NCBI RefSeq assembly: GCF_015706575.1
Contig: NW_024037059.1
Location: 32,622,129-32,686,128, forward strand
Length of the DNA stretch: 64,000 bases
From: Patiria miniata
Taxonomy: Eukaryota > Echinodermata > Asteroidea > Valvatida > Asterinidae
Reading direction: 5' to 3'
The notes beneath the pieces are model-generated. The model saw only the letters and a program-made list of their open reading frames with translations, was not told the DNA's origin and searched no databases. Numbering within the stretch: position 1 is the stretch's first letter; each line of letters starts with the position of its first letter. Of this stretch, positions 10,065-22,799 are shown piece after piece. Position numbers and translations under genes: made by a program.

Positions 10065-10945
10065 TCAGCAACTCCTTCACCAGTAAGATAGAATTTTCGT
10101 GCCAGTCTGCCAGTCATCGATCAACATCTTCGTCTCGTAAAACTTGTGCAGTCTTAGACACTCTTGCTCCTGCATCTGCAGATGAAGTTCGCAACATCAT
10201 GGCAAGGTCACCAGCAAAGTCATGTGAGTTAGACCCGATCCCTACCTCTTTTCTAAAAAAATGTATGTCTGCCATTACTCCAGTCATCACTGAGATCATC
10301 AATGTGAGCTTGGATACTGGAGTCGTTCCTGAAGTCCTAAAGAGAGCGATTGTTCGACCAACATTAAAGAAACCTGGTATGGACACAAATTCCTTGCAGA
10401 GTTACCGTCCAATATCCAACCTACCATATCTCTCCAAAGTCTTGGAACGTGTGGCATTCTCTCGTCTCTCAGATCATTTGCAGGAACATTCGCTTCTTGA
10501 CAGCAATCAATCAGCATACCGTTCGAATCATAGCGTAGAAACACTTCTCACAAATTTAACGGACAACGTACTTCAACAAATGGATAATGGAAACATCACA
10601 GCCCTTGTTCTGCTTGACATGTCCTCAGCATTTGACACGGTAGACCATCGTATTCTGATCGATCAGTTATGCTCGTTGGGAGTCAGAGGAACAGCTTTGC
10701 AGTGGTTCATGTCCTATCTGTCAAATCGCTCTCAGGGTGTAGGCATCGGTAATGCAAAGTCTGAAGCTAGCCATCTTGCTTATGGTGTCCCCCAGGGATC
10801 AGTTGGTGGTCCTCTCTTGTTTTCGATATATCTTCAAACTGATGCGCACAACATCAAATACCATTGTTATGCCGATGACATACATCTGTATGTTTCTTTC
10901 CCACCATCTGCCATTGCAATGTCGTCCGCAGTAAAACACTGGAGG
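10065..10945 (+). pseudogene. LINE reverse transcriptase, N-terminal and catalytic part
   Basis: The frame contains the reverse-transcriptase blocks in order: DPIPTSFLK, YRPISNLPYLSKVLERV, NQSAYRSNHSVETLL, LDMSSAFDTVDH, GVPQGSVGGPLLF and YADD (CYADDIHLY). These copy the LINE RNA into DNA at the target site. The order and wording are those of the CR1/L2 clade. The frame breaks by one nucleotide at about 10935 (after AVK), and the usual SxLGPLLF is altered to SVGGPLLF, so the copy is probably inactive. The 5' end is lost in the gap. Confidence 0.85.
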
Positions 10946-11754
10946 CATGCATCAAAGACATCAACACGTGGATGGACTCTAGCGGTCTAAAACTCAACCA
11001 CTTGAAGTCTGAACTCATTCTTCTGGGCTCAAAGCAAATGCTTGGCAAAGTGTATACGAAGGGTTTTCATGCCCAAGTGGGCACTAGCAGTATCTACTCA
11101 TCTGCCAAAACTCGCAATCTTGGTGTCATCTTCGACACCAATATGTCCTTCCATGACCACGTTTCCCATGTGTCTAGGTCAATCAGATACCAACTTCGCA
11201 ACCTTGGTTTTGTTCGCAAGTACCTGAGTCGGAATGCAACTGAACAACTAGTCCACGCCCTCATTTCTTTACTTCTTGATTTCTGCAACTCCATATTTGT
11301 AAGTCTCCCTCAACAACAGCTAAATAAACTGCAACGCCTCCAAAATTCCGTAGCCAGACTAGTCACCCTCACCAAGAAAGCATGTCACATAACACCTGTC
11401 CTTCAGTCTCTTCACTGGCTGCCCGTTGACAAACGCATCACCTTCAAAGTTCTAATGTTGGTCTACCACGCAGTCCATGGCTCCTCACCAGTCTACAAAA
11501 CTCAATACAGGCATACCACCCCCCACGCAGGCTTCGATCATCAGACTCCTCCCTTCTTCAAGTTCCTAGATCCCGACACTCTTGAGGTGACCACAGCTTC
11601 TCTCACGCAGGCCCCACTCTCTGGAACAGTCTACCCCTCTCTATCCGTCAAGCTCCCTTTTCGATCTCCTTCAAACAAGAACTCAAAACCTACCTGTTCA
11701 CACTCTAATCTCCTCTTCGGCTTGTACCTTGCAATTCATATGTCTTGGACCTAG
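10940..11754 (+). pseudogene. LINE reverse transcriptase, thumb and C-terminal region
   Basis: This continues the previous frame after a one-base shift: INTWMDSSGLKLNHLKSE, then RNLGVIFDTNMSF, VRKYLSRNATEQLVHALIS and LQRLQNSVARLVT, all standard CR1/L2 C-terminal motifs. Near the end LHWLPVDKRITFKVL is clear, but the last 60 residues are degraded and frame-shifted. The same C-terminal segment occurs again at 46493-47044. Confidence 0.85.
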
Positions 11755-11911
11755 CATTTATAATTTGTAGTTTGTCATTTATAATTGTTGTCATTTATAA
11801 ATTTGTAGTTTGTACTTACTCATTGTATAGCGCCATGAGCGTCACCGAGTGATGGACCTGTTTGCGCTTAATAAGATGCCACTATTATTTTATTATTATT
11901 ATTATTATTAT

Positions 11912-13784
11912 ATCTATGTTCATGCAAAGAATGATAATCCCAAATACCATTCGAAATGTTGGTGAGAAAAATCTTGTATATATCTTTTCGGTTACTCACG
12001 TTACATTGACCAAAAAAGTATAAAATGCTAGTTTTTGACATCTAAAAATGGATGACGGCTGTGAATTGACATATTTTTCAGAGATTAAGACTATCATACA
12101 TGCTAGAATTAATGTAATGATTGAAATATCTCTTATTGCATTAATAGCAATCAAGGTTTAAACTTTACTAAATCTTTTGAGTTCTTTGTAGTACAAAAAT
12201 AATTTTCACTTTACAACACGATTTCTCAAAAAATGTTTGATAAAATTGGGTTTTCTTTGTTAATTTCTCATACTTGAATGTATAATCTGAATAAAACTGT
12301 GAAACTGGGTAAAAAAATAAACTATTTTTCTTAGCCATGTCCATCAAACCGGGAATTGCCTAATGGCATTTTGTGCAATAAATCTTTACACATGAAACAT
12401 ATAGGCATGCATGTACAGTGTGTCTCCATAAAGTGGAATTCTACAATGAGACTTAAATAGCAAAAGCTTGTAAGTAGATTGTATGTATCACAGCTTATGT
12501 CTTATTGTGAACTGTATACGCTCAGTCAATTAATTTGATGTGTGACAAGTGTGAGCCTGTGGCAATTTCTTAGAAATTCTGAGAATAAAGCATTTGATCA
12601 TTTCTTTTTAAAAAAATGTCTTAACTTCTGCCATTTTATTGTGTGGCAGGAACCAGTCTACATTGCTGCATTGATACGACGCATGTGCTTTCACCACCAC
12701 AGAGCCTTTCAGATCGCATCGGAGGTGGGGGGGGGGGGGGGATAAGGCGTCAATGGGGATGACCGTGACCCAATACCGGTACCTCCCCTGTTTGCTGCAC
12801 TCTAATGGTATTAGGCAGGGAAAAACTGGAATTGTTTTGGTGTGTGTCTATTACAGTATAAGGGCCATCTCTGGAAATTGTGAACAATTTTGGGGCAGTA
12901 GCAATTCTGTGTTTTGATGATGATGACAATGATGTTTTTAAAATGCTGTTTTCGTAATAATTTTGGTCACAGTGTTCATTAAGTTTGCATCTTTGCTGTT
13001 TTATATCAGTTCAAGTTGAAACAATGCAGGGATCCTTTCTCAATTATTCAAAGGGTTGGATTTCGCTTAGGTGTCGAAAATACATGCATTTTAATATATA
13101 TTGTGCATCCCTTTTGTTTTTTAATTACTTAACATATTTCACCAAGGTCGATTTTGTTTGAATTTTTATGGGAGGTAGCTAGGATCCAAATAAACACATT
13201 GCCACCAAAATTTGCCTGTTACCTAAAATGTCAGGGTCCTTTTCAATTCTTTCTGGATTATTAGCTATATACATTGTAAATAGCTGCAAAATAAATGAAA
13301 TATTCGAAACAGCTTGTGTTTGTCCACAAACGCATTTCTAGTTTCTGTTTGACATTCTTCACTAAACATTTGACCAATTTGTTTCCGTTTTCAAGTCATA
13401 TTCACTTATCACTGCACATGCGGTAATCTTGAAAGTAAAGGTGAAGCGACTTTGTGTCTGCAAATCAAAATTGTTGCTCAGGGAGATATCTACCACATCA
13501 GGGAAAATGAACACGTGGTATCCCATTCAGTTCAGAAGTTGATGATGTCATGGTGACATCACAAGTTTTCCCTGATCACGCAAAAAAAGAGCCCACGAAG
13601 GAGAAGGTGGTTGAGGAGGACCAAAAGTTTCCTTGTTGACAACCAAGCACCATAGCTTGGGATGTCCACTTTGTTCCTTCTAATCTGTTGGACATACTAT
13701 TGCATAGGGTTTACACGTGCCTTATTTGACATTTTATACATAGTGTCTAAAAAAAAATGCAAATAAAATAAAACGGAATGCTCG
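11912..13784. other. Long stretch without a recognised gene
   Basis: AT-rich sequence with a G run at about 12726-12740. Neither strand shows a domain or convincing splice structure. A short frame at 12640-12745 preceded by TTGTGTGGCAG is not convincing as an exon. Confidence 0.4.
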
Positions 13785-14099
13785 ACGTAGAATGTGTAAC
13801 TAACATACATGTAGATAATACAGGTATGGGGTTTGAAAGATATGCCTTTCCACTTTAAAATGAGACATCAAACATCCAAATCTGATCATTTTTGACAGAG
13901 TTATGATACATTATCCAAGACACATCAAATTGACCATGGGACCAAGTTTTTAAATGCAGTGATAATCGATTTTGTTTGGATGTGCAAGTGTTGCAATGTG
14001 GATGAACTGTGGATGATTACTTCCCTCCTCCTCAACATGCCCTCCTTCTCGCTCAATACACAGATGACATCGTCTCTCCATGTATCCCATTGCTCTCCT

Positions 14100-15144
14100 A
14101 TCAACAGCTGGAGTCAGAAACAGCTGCTGGAGTCTGCCGTAGGACATCAATCTCGGCTGTTATTCTGTCAAGGAGTGTCTGCAGGTCCGGAGGGGGAGTC
14201 ATGTACACCTTGGATTTCAAGTATTCCCGGAGGTAGAAATCACATGGGGTGAGGTCTGGAGATCTCGGTGGCCATTCATGTAAATGACTCAACGCTAGCG
14301 CTATGACACCGTCTCCAAACACTTCTTGAAGGCAGTCGCTGACAGCCAGTGGACGATGAGCCAGAGCGCCATCTTTTGCCCACCACAGGCGCCTAAACAC
14401 ACCTCGCTCCTGAACCTCGAAATTTTCTTCAAGAATGGGGATTACATCATCACGGGGATTACATCATCAAGGTAATGCTGGCCGTTGAGGTTGCCATGAA
14501 AAAAACACCAGTCCGACGATGCGGCCACTGCCACAAAGGCCAACCCAGATACTCACTTTCTCATGTTGAAAGTTGCGCTCGTAATTGAAGGAGGTGGATG
14601 TTGTGTGGGGATATACATGTTTGTACTCTTGAACATTGTGTGTGTTGACTTTTCTGTCGAGAGAAAATCCAGCTTCATCATCGATGACAAATCCCACATC
14701 TGCTTGCACCTGGTTGATGACCCACTGACAAAAATTCATCCGTCTTGGCAAATCCGACAGTAGCAGCCGATGTCACAAGCGCATTTGGTAGGGGTGCATG
14801 CCCAGGTCCAGCTGAGTGATGCGATTGAATGTGGCATGTGGTAGGCCCAGTCCATTCCATCTCACACTGACATGCGGGTTGGCATCCAGCTACGCCTCCA
14901 CCAGTGTTATTTTTTCCGCCGACCTCGCTGTCAAATGTCGCCAGGAACACCCTCGATTAAGATTGAGGCTGGTACCCTCCCTCCGGTTCTTTCGCAGGTT
15001 TCTCCAGATAGTGCTAGCTGCAGCTGGATCTCGATCTGGGAATCGCTGCATAAATGCATCGATAACACCATTTACTCTTCCAGTACGGATGTACTCCATG
15101 ACACAAAAAACTCTCTGCTCGTTAGTTAGCTGAACACCGACCAT
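14100..15144 (-). pseudogene. Mariner/IS630-superfamily transposase, broken
   Basis: The reading starts at ATG 15144 with MVGVQLTNEQRVF, a helix-turn-helix region (FPDRDPAAASTIWRNLRK) and GTSLNLNRG. It then shifts frame several times through FCQWVINQ, DDEAGFSL and VSIWVGLCGSGRIVG to WWAKDGALAHR and WPPRSPDLTPCDFYL. The catalytic acids are probably the D of DDEAGF, the D of AKDGA and the D of TPCDF, 43 residues after the second. This is the insect/invertebrate mariner-related pattern. At least three frameshifts make it inactive. It would have cut and pasted the surrounding TIR element. Confidence 0.8.
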
Positions 15145-15212
15145 GATCAATGTCTGACGAATAATAGTTGACAGTTCACAATTACACAAGTTAATTAAGC
15201 ACATCTGGAAAA

Positions 15213-15410
15213 CTGTTTAGCAAGTAAACACTTTTCTTGCTATCAGTTTGTAAACATTTTTACCAGCTAAATGCACATGTCCAATTCCTAAACATCAATT
15301 TTCAATGGCTAAACACTATCCGTCCTCCTGCTAAAAATGTTTAGCATGTAAACATGTTTACAAACTGATAGCAAGAAAGTGTTTAGAATTGTATTTTCTC
15401 GCTAAACACA
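15213..15410. mobile_element. Small palindromic MITE inside the mariner element
   Basis: AACACTTTTCTTGCTATCAG (15227-15247) is matched in inverse at 15360-15383 (CTGATAGCAAGAAAGTGTTT). TGTTTAGC or its complement GCTAAACA appears several times, including at both outer edges (15213 and 15401). It probably inserted into the mariner element. Confidence 0.55.
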
Positions 15411-15641
15411 TGTTTGTAGGCCAGGCAATTATCCACACAGAAGCAATTAGGCTACCTTTGTCCCAATGCCTAAAATTGAAAACTTGGTCCCATGGTCAAT
15501 TTAACATCTCTTGGAAAATTACTGTTTACTCTGTCCAAAATTATCAGATTTGGACGTTTGATGTTCCATTTTCAAATGAAAAGGCATATATTTCTTTCAA
15601 GCCATACCTATATTATCTATGTTGATTACGCATTCTACATG

Positions 15642-17446
15642 TAAGACTCAGTGGTACAACCAGGATTTGGCTTGGGGAGGGGGGGGGGCTCATAATTTTT
15701 TTTCCAAATTTTTTAGAAGTTAAATTTTTTTCAACAATTTTGCCCTAAGGCTGCGTCTTGAAATTGAATGGGCGTCAGCACCCGTTCTTTCTGAAGGATC
15801 CTTTTTTAACAAAAGAGCCCTTGACAATCCGTCCCAGCACGGGCCAGAACGCTTCATTTAAATAACAAAAGGTATGAATATGTCCGATCTTCTGCAGACC
15901 CGCTGGGCCAGGCTCAGTGCCAGAGAGACTCATCTCACCAGCACATGAAGGAATGTGATGTGACTAGTATTTTAATTGCGCAGTAATGTATACAGGTTCA
16001 ACCTTCACGCGAAGCGAAGTCAAAATTACGTCTTGACATTTGCTGCAAACTAAATTCACCATTGTTAAAGTGATCAACTTTTAATATGCGCCAAAAATTG
16101 GCGTTGGCTTTCGCACTAGTGAGACCGGCCTTTATTCATCAATTTTTCACTAGCATTCACGAATTCTCTTACCAAAGACTAAACAACAAGAGGATTTAAA
16201 ACCATTGTCATGATATAAAAAATACCTTTGGTTCGAGTCACCCACGCGACGGACCCTTTTTTTTAAGCGAAAAAATGCGACTCAACAAAATGGTATTGGT
16301 TTGGATGGGGAAAAAAATATTACGATAACGACTTCTAATCAAATTGGTCAAATGCAACATCGCCGATTGCCCAAAAATGTATAAGCCTTTTCAGCAAGTG
16401 ATTTTTTTCTGGTTTTATCCGAAAGAAAACATGGTGGTTTAACGTCAGTTTGCGTATCCAGTAAGTTAGTGTGTCGTCATCTCAATTCAACCATGTGTAC
16501 TTCACACAAGGTAGCATAGCAAAGTAAAAATGTGCCAAGCATTCTGAGCAAGTCAGTGTACCAGACGTTTTTCAAATTTAAATCCCAAAGGGCATCTAGG
16601 TCACTCGCTTATTGTGACAACGGTCGCGAGAGTTGCAACCTGACTGATAGTCTACTACCGCATGTATTATTGTACGCGGATGGCATTGGTCCATTGCCAG
16701 ACTTACATGAAGTCTGGCACGCAGTAACAGTTATAACGTGTGCACGCATGTTGTGTGTTGTTGCATTGTGTGGAGCGGGATCGGCCGTTGCCAGACTTGC
16801 TTGACACGTGGTAATGTGCGCACACATTATCCCTGTTGCTGCGTTGTGCAGATGTGGAGAGGGATCAGAACTATACTTTAACCATGCCAAACAAGTAATG
16901 AACGGTGGGCTGTGTGGCATTGTCTTGCCGCATCGCGGTGTTTTCTTCGCGCGTCTGGACAGAATGAAGGTCAGGGGAAAAAAATCGCAACTTTGTTGTT
17001 ATGAGTGGTATAGACCTGACTCAAAAATCAAGTTATTGTTTATTAAATGGGGATTCCTTTGATATCAATTATTCTGTTAGTATTGAATATTGAGATTTAT
17101 AAATTATGTGAAAATGATAATGTCAGTCTTACAGAATTGAAACTCCTAAGTTGGCCATTTTGATCAACTTGGAATGCAAACACCATTGATTTTGTTGTGT
17201 ACTCCTCTTTACAGTGACACAATAATTGTATAAGATTCATAAAAAAAAAATGAAATTTACCGTCGTGTATCTTGCTTCACATGTATTGGCTCCAGAATTT
17301 TTTTTTTTTTAAATAAAATGTCGTGCCGACCGACCGACCGACCCAATTCTTTTTTAACCTTGTGACATAGAAGACGTGTGATATACTCCGCTCTTGCTGT
17401 CCACCATGTCTAGGAAAGATTTCGGAGCTTCAGGGCATTTTTGACT
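15642..17446. other. Stretch without a recognised gene
   Basis: It contains a G run at 15678, a two-copy degenerate repeat around GCCAGACTT at 16698 and 16791, and a (CCGA)n patch near 17327. Open frames here are short and show no domain. Confidence 0.4.
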
Positions 17447-18040
17447 TCTTCTAGATATTTGCTAAGTACAGCATTCCACTTTGTGCTACCCGAGAAGAAC
17501 ACCTACAACTCCTGGATCACATTAAACATCTCCTGCATAATGAGACTGCTGTTGCAAGCATGCTCAACATCAGTGTTGGTCCTGTGTGCCTGGCAAGGTA
17601 CATATGGAACATGCCTATCTTTGTTTATGGCTTGGACACCATTTCTGCAACTTGACAATATTGGATGCAAAATCATATGACTGGAAAGCCAACTTCTCGG
17701 TATCCAGACCATTCCCTTCTAATGGATATCTTTTGCCTGACCCTCACCAGTCTTTCCCTTGGTTTCTCTGACTTTCAAGAGACTTTATTTCACATTTCCT
17801 TTGGCGTCAACAAAGCGAACAGCAACTGCCATTGGAAGTATCAGGGGTTCCAAAAAAAGAGAGAAAAGTACGGCCGCACTCACATCCTCACTAATCTGGG
17901 AGTGGACATCTATGCCCAAAAGATCAATGAATTCATTCTTGGAGGTTGGACTCAATGTATGTTGTGTGGTAAGGTCGCAGACGTTTCTCTTCAAGCCACT
18001 GTTCCATCACTGGAGAATGTTGTGCCAACAGTTGGATGAT
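17447..18040 (+). pseudogene. Unrecognised coding-like frame with one internal stop
   Basis: From about 17447, after a TTGACTTCTTCTAG acceptor-like sequence, one frame reads through some 195 codons with a single TGA at 17653-17655. The translation looks protein-like: LCATREEHLQLLDHIKHLLH, then FVYGLDTIS before the stop, and HWKYQGFQKKREKYGRTHIL and NLGVDIYAQKINEFI after it. I do not recognise a family. It may be a retrocopy, a transposon fragment or a decayed host exon. It lies on the same strand as the PR-PLAG gene, but its frame offers no PR-domain N-terminal motif, so I do not join it. Confidence 0.35.
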
Positions 18041-18046
18041 CTGCCA

Positions 18047-19342
18047 CAACCAATATGTAAGGTGTAAACATCTAAGTTATGAATAAAGTCAAGTAAATAC
18101 TCTATATTATATCAAATTCCATCAGTTCGTTGAGTGCGGAACTGCCAATCCAAAGTGGATCGACAAATCAATAAAAAAAACAAGTGGAATTGGTCATAGT
18201 GCGACAAAACTTTACTAACGAAATCAGAAGATGGACACATGGTCGGCCGACTGCTTTCATTAGCTTTATACTCCTGCAGAAGCATGGTGTGAGTAGTGTT
18301 GTATTCCCATCCAAAGCTCATTAAATTTCGAACTGTTAATAGCATGTAACTCTTTGGTTGTAGTTCAGATGAAATAATGTGAACTAAAAACCCGAGAGCT
18401 GATACAAGAAGACAGGTCAGGTTTGCTTTGTTTTTGCAATGTTGTTTGAGAAAAAAATGAAATGTATGAAATTATTCAGATGATTACTTTGATTTCTTAA
18501 TCTGGTACATGTAGCTGCTTTTACTGTAGTATTCATTGAAATTGCATGAAATTGATCTCACAAACTCTTCTCCACAGGTTTCAAATATGCTAAAACCCAG
18601 GAGCTTCAGGGGTTGACCCCCGGCCATTGGACGCTCCATTCGCACCACGCTTTATTTGGTTACAAAATATTTTCCTTGGTTTTTTTTATCAGCACCCATT
18701 CTCATGCATGTAACTACATAACGAGACGAAAAAGTAAATAAGGTTGGTTATGATAACCAACGATACTGAATGAAAACAACAAACGCGATGTAATTGATAC
18801 TATGAGCAATAAATGCTGCATATTGCTGGTCTCGAGTCGAGACCCTGACAATTTCTTTGGAATGACATCCTGTGTCACTGGAAGTTCGAGATATAAAATT
18901 TTATGCAAGTACTGAACACATTAGTGCTCGTTACATTCAGGAATGTAAGTGGAAGGTGTCAAACACATTGGAAGCGATCCGTGGCTACATGTATGTATAT
19001 AGCCACGTTCACAGGTCTAGCACACGGGGTGCCAGAAGTAGATCCAGACCCAGATCAAGATCACTTCCAAAATCTGATTGATTTGCACTTGTACCAAGGA
19101 CCACCCCTAAAACAATTCTCATACAATTACGTACATAACTTTTTAAGTTGTCGTGTTAACAGACAAACCAACCAACAGACCAAGGTATAACCTCCCAGGC
19201 ACAGGTAATTAGAAAAAGATTGACTGATGTACCATACATGCCTTTTTGTAAATTATACAAAACAAATTGCTGTGTGTTTTTTCCTTCAGAAAAGAAACAT
19301 TACAAATCTAAAAGGGGATATTTTTTTTTTGTCATTATTCAG
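18047..19342. other. Region upstream of PR exon 1; 5' PR exon not found
   Basis: A PR domain normally has an N-terminal half with a GLGVxA...FGPYxG pattern on a preceding exon. I looked for it on the + strand here and back to the assembly gap and did not find it. The polypyrimidine acceptor just before 19343 is clear. Confidence 0.4.
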
Positions 19343-19495
19343 GTGTTCAGAAATGGTATAGAAGTGTCAACATTAGATCTCAGCAATGAAAATGCATGTA
19401 GCTGGATGATGTTTGTACGGTTAGCAACTACATTTGATGAACAGAACTTGGTTGCCTATCAGTTTAACGAGGACATCTACTTCGCTACTTGTAAA
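19343..19495 (+). CDS. PR-PLAG exon 1 seen: PR domain, middle part
   Basis: This 153-bp exon encodes 51 residues starting VFRNGIEVSTLDLSNENACS, then WMMFVRL, EQNLVAYQ and DIYFATCK. It is flanked by TTTTTTGTCATTATTCAG and GTAAGTG and is phase 0 at both ends. WMxFVRxA...EQNLVAYQ is the core of the PR (PRDI-BF1/RIZ1, SET-related) domain; EQNLVAYQ is, from memory, particularly close to PRDM10 and PRDM15. As in other PRDM proteins, the SET catalytic Asn-His motif is replaced here (ACSWMMFVR), so methyltransferase activity cannot be inferred. The preceding exon with the domain's N-terminal half was not found, so the start codon is unknown. Confidence 0.85.
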
Positions 19496-21112
19496 GTAAG
19501 TGAATATAGTGAAGCAAAATCAAATTTCCAATTTTTAGAATATTACTTTTTTTATTTATTTATTATTATTATTTTTTATTATTTTTACTTTCTTGGATCT
19601 GTTGTTAATATTTGGGTCTTTCCGTGAAGTTGGGATATGCTTGTAAGATTTTAACACAGTTTAAGATAAGGTATACAGGGTCACTTAGTGTACTTGTTTA
19701 TTGTTGATTTTGATAGTAACGGTTTTAACCCTAACTCCCTAGCATGATTTACCAGGAACCATACCCATCCTGGCAAATTCCAACACCATATGGGAAACTG
19801 CACGCACATATTTCTGATTTTGATTCTGGAGTTGTGCCAACCCAATGTAAAAGACTGTCAGTTTAGGGGTACTGTACCCATCCTAACAGATTCCGACAAA
19901 ACATGCCGTTGGGGTTTGATGGGTTTAGTTCTGTTAGGGATTAAAGAAAGTTTCAGAGCATTTAGATGTTATTCGGCATGATGTCTTAAGAAAAACAGGT
20001 TAACATTGCTACATGAACACCACCATGTTTGGTAAATAGTTTGGTAAATATTTTAACATTTTTGGCTCAAATCCCCCCCCCCCCCCATTACCCCAAGTAA
20101 TTAGTTGAGAACAGTACAGACCATTCTAAATTTCGGAAGTTTAATGTAACATTTTAAAAAGTTTGACACTTTCCATCAGCTAGCGGATTTCTTAAAATAG
20201 CACTAAGACTTGAATTAATATGCCTAAACTGCAAGTTTAGAGTGCAGAGATGAAACTTTTCTGATTTTCATCGGAATCCGACTTTTTATGAATTTTCCAA
20301 CGAAATTTTTGATTTTCTTACAATGTGTCCCACAAAATTTGATTTTGTAACGATTTTTTTCACAAAATGTCATTTTATTTCAATCATAATTTCGAAGAAA
20401 AGTCAATGAAAAGTTGATGGAAATGGCACGTTAAAATCATCGCAAACGTAGTTTTAATCTCTTTCACCAGTCGTTATTGGAGTGTTTCATCAGTAGAAAC
20501 ACAGGCCATAACACTGATCGGAGCCTTCTCCGGCTGGACAAAAGGTTAAACATTGACAGGTGACATGGAAAAATAACTGTGTCGCACGTGCGTGTGAAGA
20601 TGATATGCAATGGTACCAGCGTACCTACCGCACCGTACCATCCGCTAGCACATGGCCGGTCGGGAACGGGTAGCCTTGTGAATGATCCAGTGGATAAAAT
20701 CATTATGTTGTGCGATTTTCGGAGGTTTCAGATTTAGTTGTACAAAATGCAATGCTTTAACCTAGGGGGTATGCAAAATCGTATTAAAATTGGAGGATTC
20801 AGGACTGTTAGGGTTAAAAATCGTGATGATTATCTCGAGAATAGCGAAGAGAGCATTAGCGAAACATTTCACTGGCATTTGTTGGAAGAGAAAGACCATA
20901 ATGTGCCTATCAATTGTTTCCCCCACCCCTCCCCTCCCGGGTAAAATTTTGTTGGAATCAAAATAAAGAAGGAGTCGGTGTCCAGAAATTGGGTATGAAG
21001 TGTATGGTACATGCACGTGCATGTAACTGTAGCGTGGCCCAGATTTCGGTCACGTATTTTTGTTTGGCCTATTTTCCGATTTTTTTCGCCTTATGCCAGT
21101 TTCATCTCTGCC
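19496..21112 (+). other. Intron 1, first part
   Basis: Non-coding. It includes a T-rich stretch directly after the donor, a run of 15 C at 20072-20086, and a T-rich degenerate stretch at 20260-20400. No other exon was identified. Confidence 0.5.
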
Positions 21113-21686
21113 CGAGCCAAAGGCGAGGGTAATTATCAGCACCCAGACTCCAAGAGGTCTTAAACAGAGTGATTAATACCGAGTCGACCAAGCACATATT
21201 TATTCCCATTCATAAATACCTTTTCGGTCAAAAAAATCAAAACTTTTCGGTCAAATAACTACGATATTGTTCAACAAGTTTACTTCATGTGTTTTGAAAC
21301 ACCCCTCTAGCTAAATAATGGAGTGTCCAGCTAGCGAGTAAGCTGTAAAACAACTCCCTTTATGAAGATAAAACAACTCCCTTTATGAAGATTGGCTTGC
21401 GCGTACTGCGCGATGTCGCACACAATGCACCTGGGGCGTTGCGTTGTGAATTTAGGACTATAAAATTCTGACTCACCGGTAGTATTGCGCATGCCTACGT
21501 GAGGATTGTGAACGTTCAACCAATAAAACGGTAAGAGGCACTGGATTTTTAGGAGTCCAAATTTCATGTGACACTTTAAAAGTGTTTAAGACCAGCTAGC
21601 CATGTCTTTATCATCCGTTTAAGACTGGCCACATGACAGGCTCTCGACCAATAGGAATGGGTAAACTGTCTTACGTATTTATAAAT
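21113..21686 (+). mobile_element. Hairpin-repeat family A, copy 3
   Basis: The right half of hairpin P1, with loop sequence GAGCCAAAGGCGAG at about 21119, is followed by the family A body between ATTCATAAATACCT (21208-21221) and a diverged right end near 21673-21686. The left hairpin arm is missing. It includes a small internal duplication (ACAACTCCCTTTATGAAGAT, twice, 21351-21390). Confidence 0.75.
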
Positions 21687-22790
21687 TATAAATATAATGG
21701 TAAATACCATCCTACTGCTCAGAAACATTCTGAGGACTTCAAATAAATATTGATAATAATAGCATTCTGGTTACTCTGAAGCAAACCCTTTTAATAATGC
21801 ATTATGTCCAAATGTCACAAAATGTTCCCCAACTTCATGGAAAGAAAAGAAAGTTACATTGTATTAATTAAATTCATCTTACAGGAAGAAGACAACCTGG
21901 TACCCGCTAATTGTAGAGACAAATAAGGCCCTGGGTCTGAATGACTTGGCTAGTGGCTGAAATAACAAACGGGTGTATGGGAAGAGGGCGATGGGCACGA
22001 GTGAAGCCGTAGCCAAGTTGGCTGACACCATGCATGTGACAACAACCTTTCAGCAAGCAAAAGTGTTTGCTATTAAAAGAGCATGTGAAAGCTCTATCTT
22101 GGCATTCTCTTACAGATTAAAGCGAGGTGTGAAATGGTTATGAATGTAATGTACTTCTTGTCAATTCTGAACAAACATTCATTTACTGTAAATTGTCAAT
22201 AAAAAAATGTGGTAAATCTAAATAATAGGCCTATGCCTAGCCTGCCTAGTGTGCTTTTTCCTTGTATATAATTTGTATAGTGCTTTTGATCTTTGTAAAA
22301 CAGGCACAGTAGTTTCTTTGTGAAATGTCGGAGACATTATTTCCCTTCGGCTAGTGGGACGACCCCCCCCCCCCCCCGACAAATGGAAAGATATCAAATT
22401 ATTAGAGGCTATGGTGCGTTCGCTTAGCTTCCTGTGTATACACCGGGGTTACACCCGGGAAGCCACGAGATGAGGCTATTGACACTGTGGTGTATTTGCT
22501 TAGGCACTCTTGAAAGTTAAGGTCAAAGTTTTTTGGGGGCGCAACTTTAAAGTCTGCTTCACTTGCACATATTTAGTTTTATCACTGTAACGAGATCAAT
22601 AATCGCTGACATCGGAGTACATGCTCTGAATTATTCATTATTACTGAATCCAATGCAGCACCATTAATAACTGGCAATATTTGTGTCATAAATCTCTCCA
22701 CTATACTCACTTTGCATTCAAGTTTTTGCCATCTTTAGTCTTTCTATCATGCTTCATCGCTTCAAGGCACCATATAACCCCACTTCACTG
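21687..22790 (+). other. Intron 1, middle part
   Basis: No gene is recognised. A 15-16-base C run lies at about 22363-22378. Confidence 0.4.
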
Positions 22791-22799
22791 TTGGAATCC

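Larger units (their letters stand above)
10008..11911 (+). mobile_element. CR1/L2-type LINE, 5' part in the gap
   Basis: A non-LTR retrotransposon whose reverse transcriptase is described in the next two entries. The 3' end (TAGCGCCATGAGCGTCACCG at about 11828, then TATTATTATTATTATTATTA to 11911) is the short-microsatellite tail typical of L2/CR1-type elements. The endonuclease and ORF1 would lie in or before the assembly gap. Confidence 0.85.
13785..15641 (-). mobile_element. Mariner-type transposon with 167-bp TIRs
   Basis: The left TIR (about 13785-13951) and right TIR (about 15478-15641) are diverged reverse complements; both include CCATGGGACCAAG at the inner edge and TAGAATG near the outer edge. 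Between them, on the minus strand, lies a decayed transposase. A small palindromic element at 15213-15410 sits between the transposase start and the right TIR. A target duplication is not clear. Confidence 0.75.

Noticed and set aside
12542..12745. Possible exon after TTGTGTGGCAG
   Set aside because: No family match, and the frame runs into a G homopolymer.
16532..17062. Missing 5' PR exon (frames with GPLPDL and RGVFFARLD)
   Set aside because: They lack the ordered PR N-terminal pattern and a phase-0 donor, and lie in a degenerate repeat.
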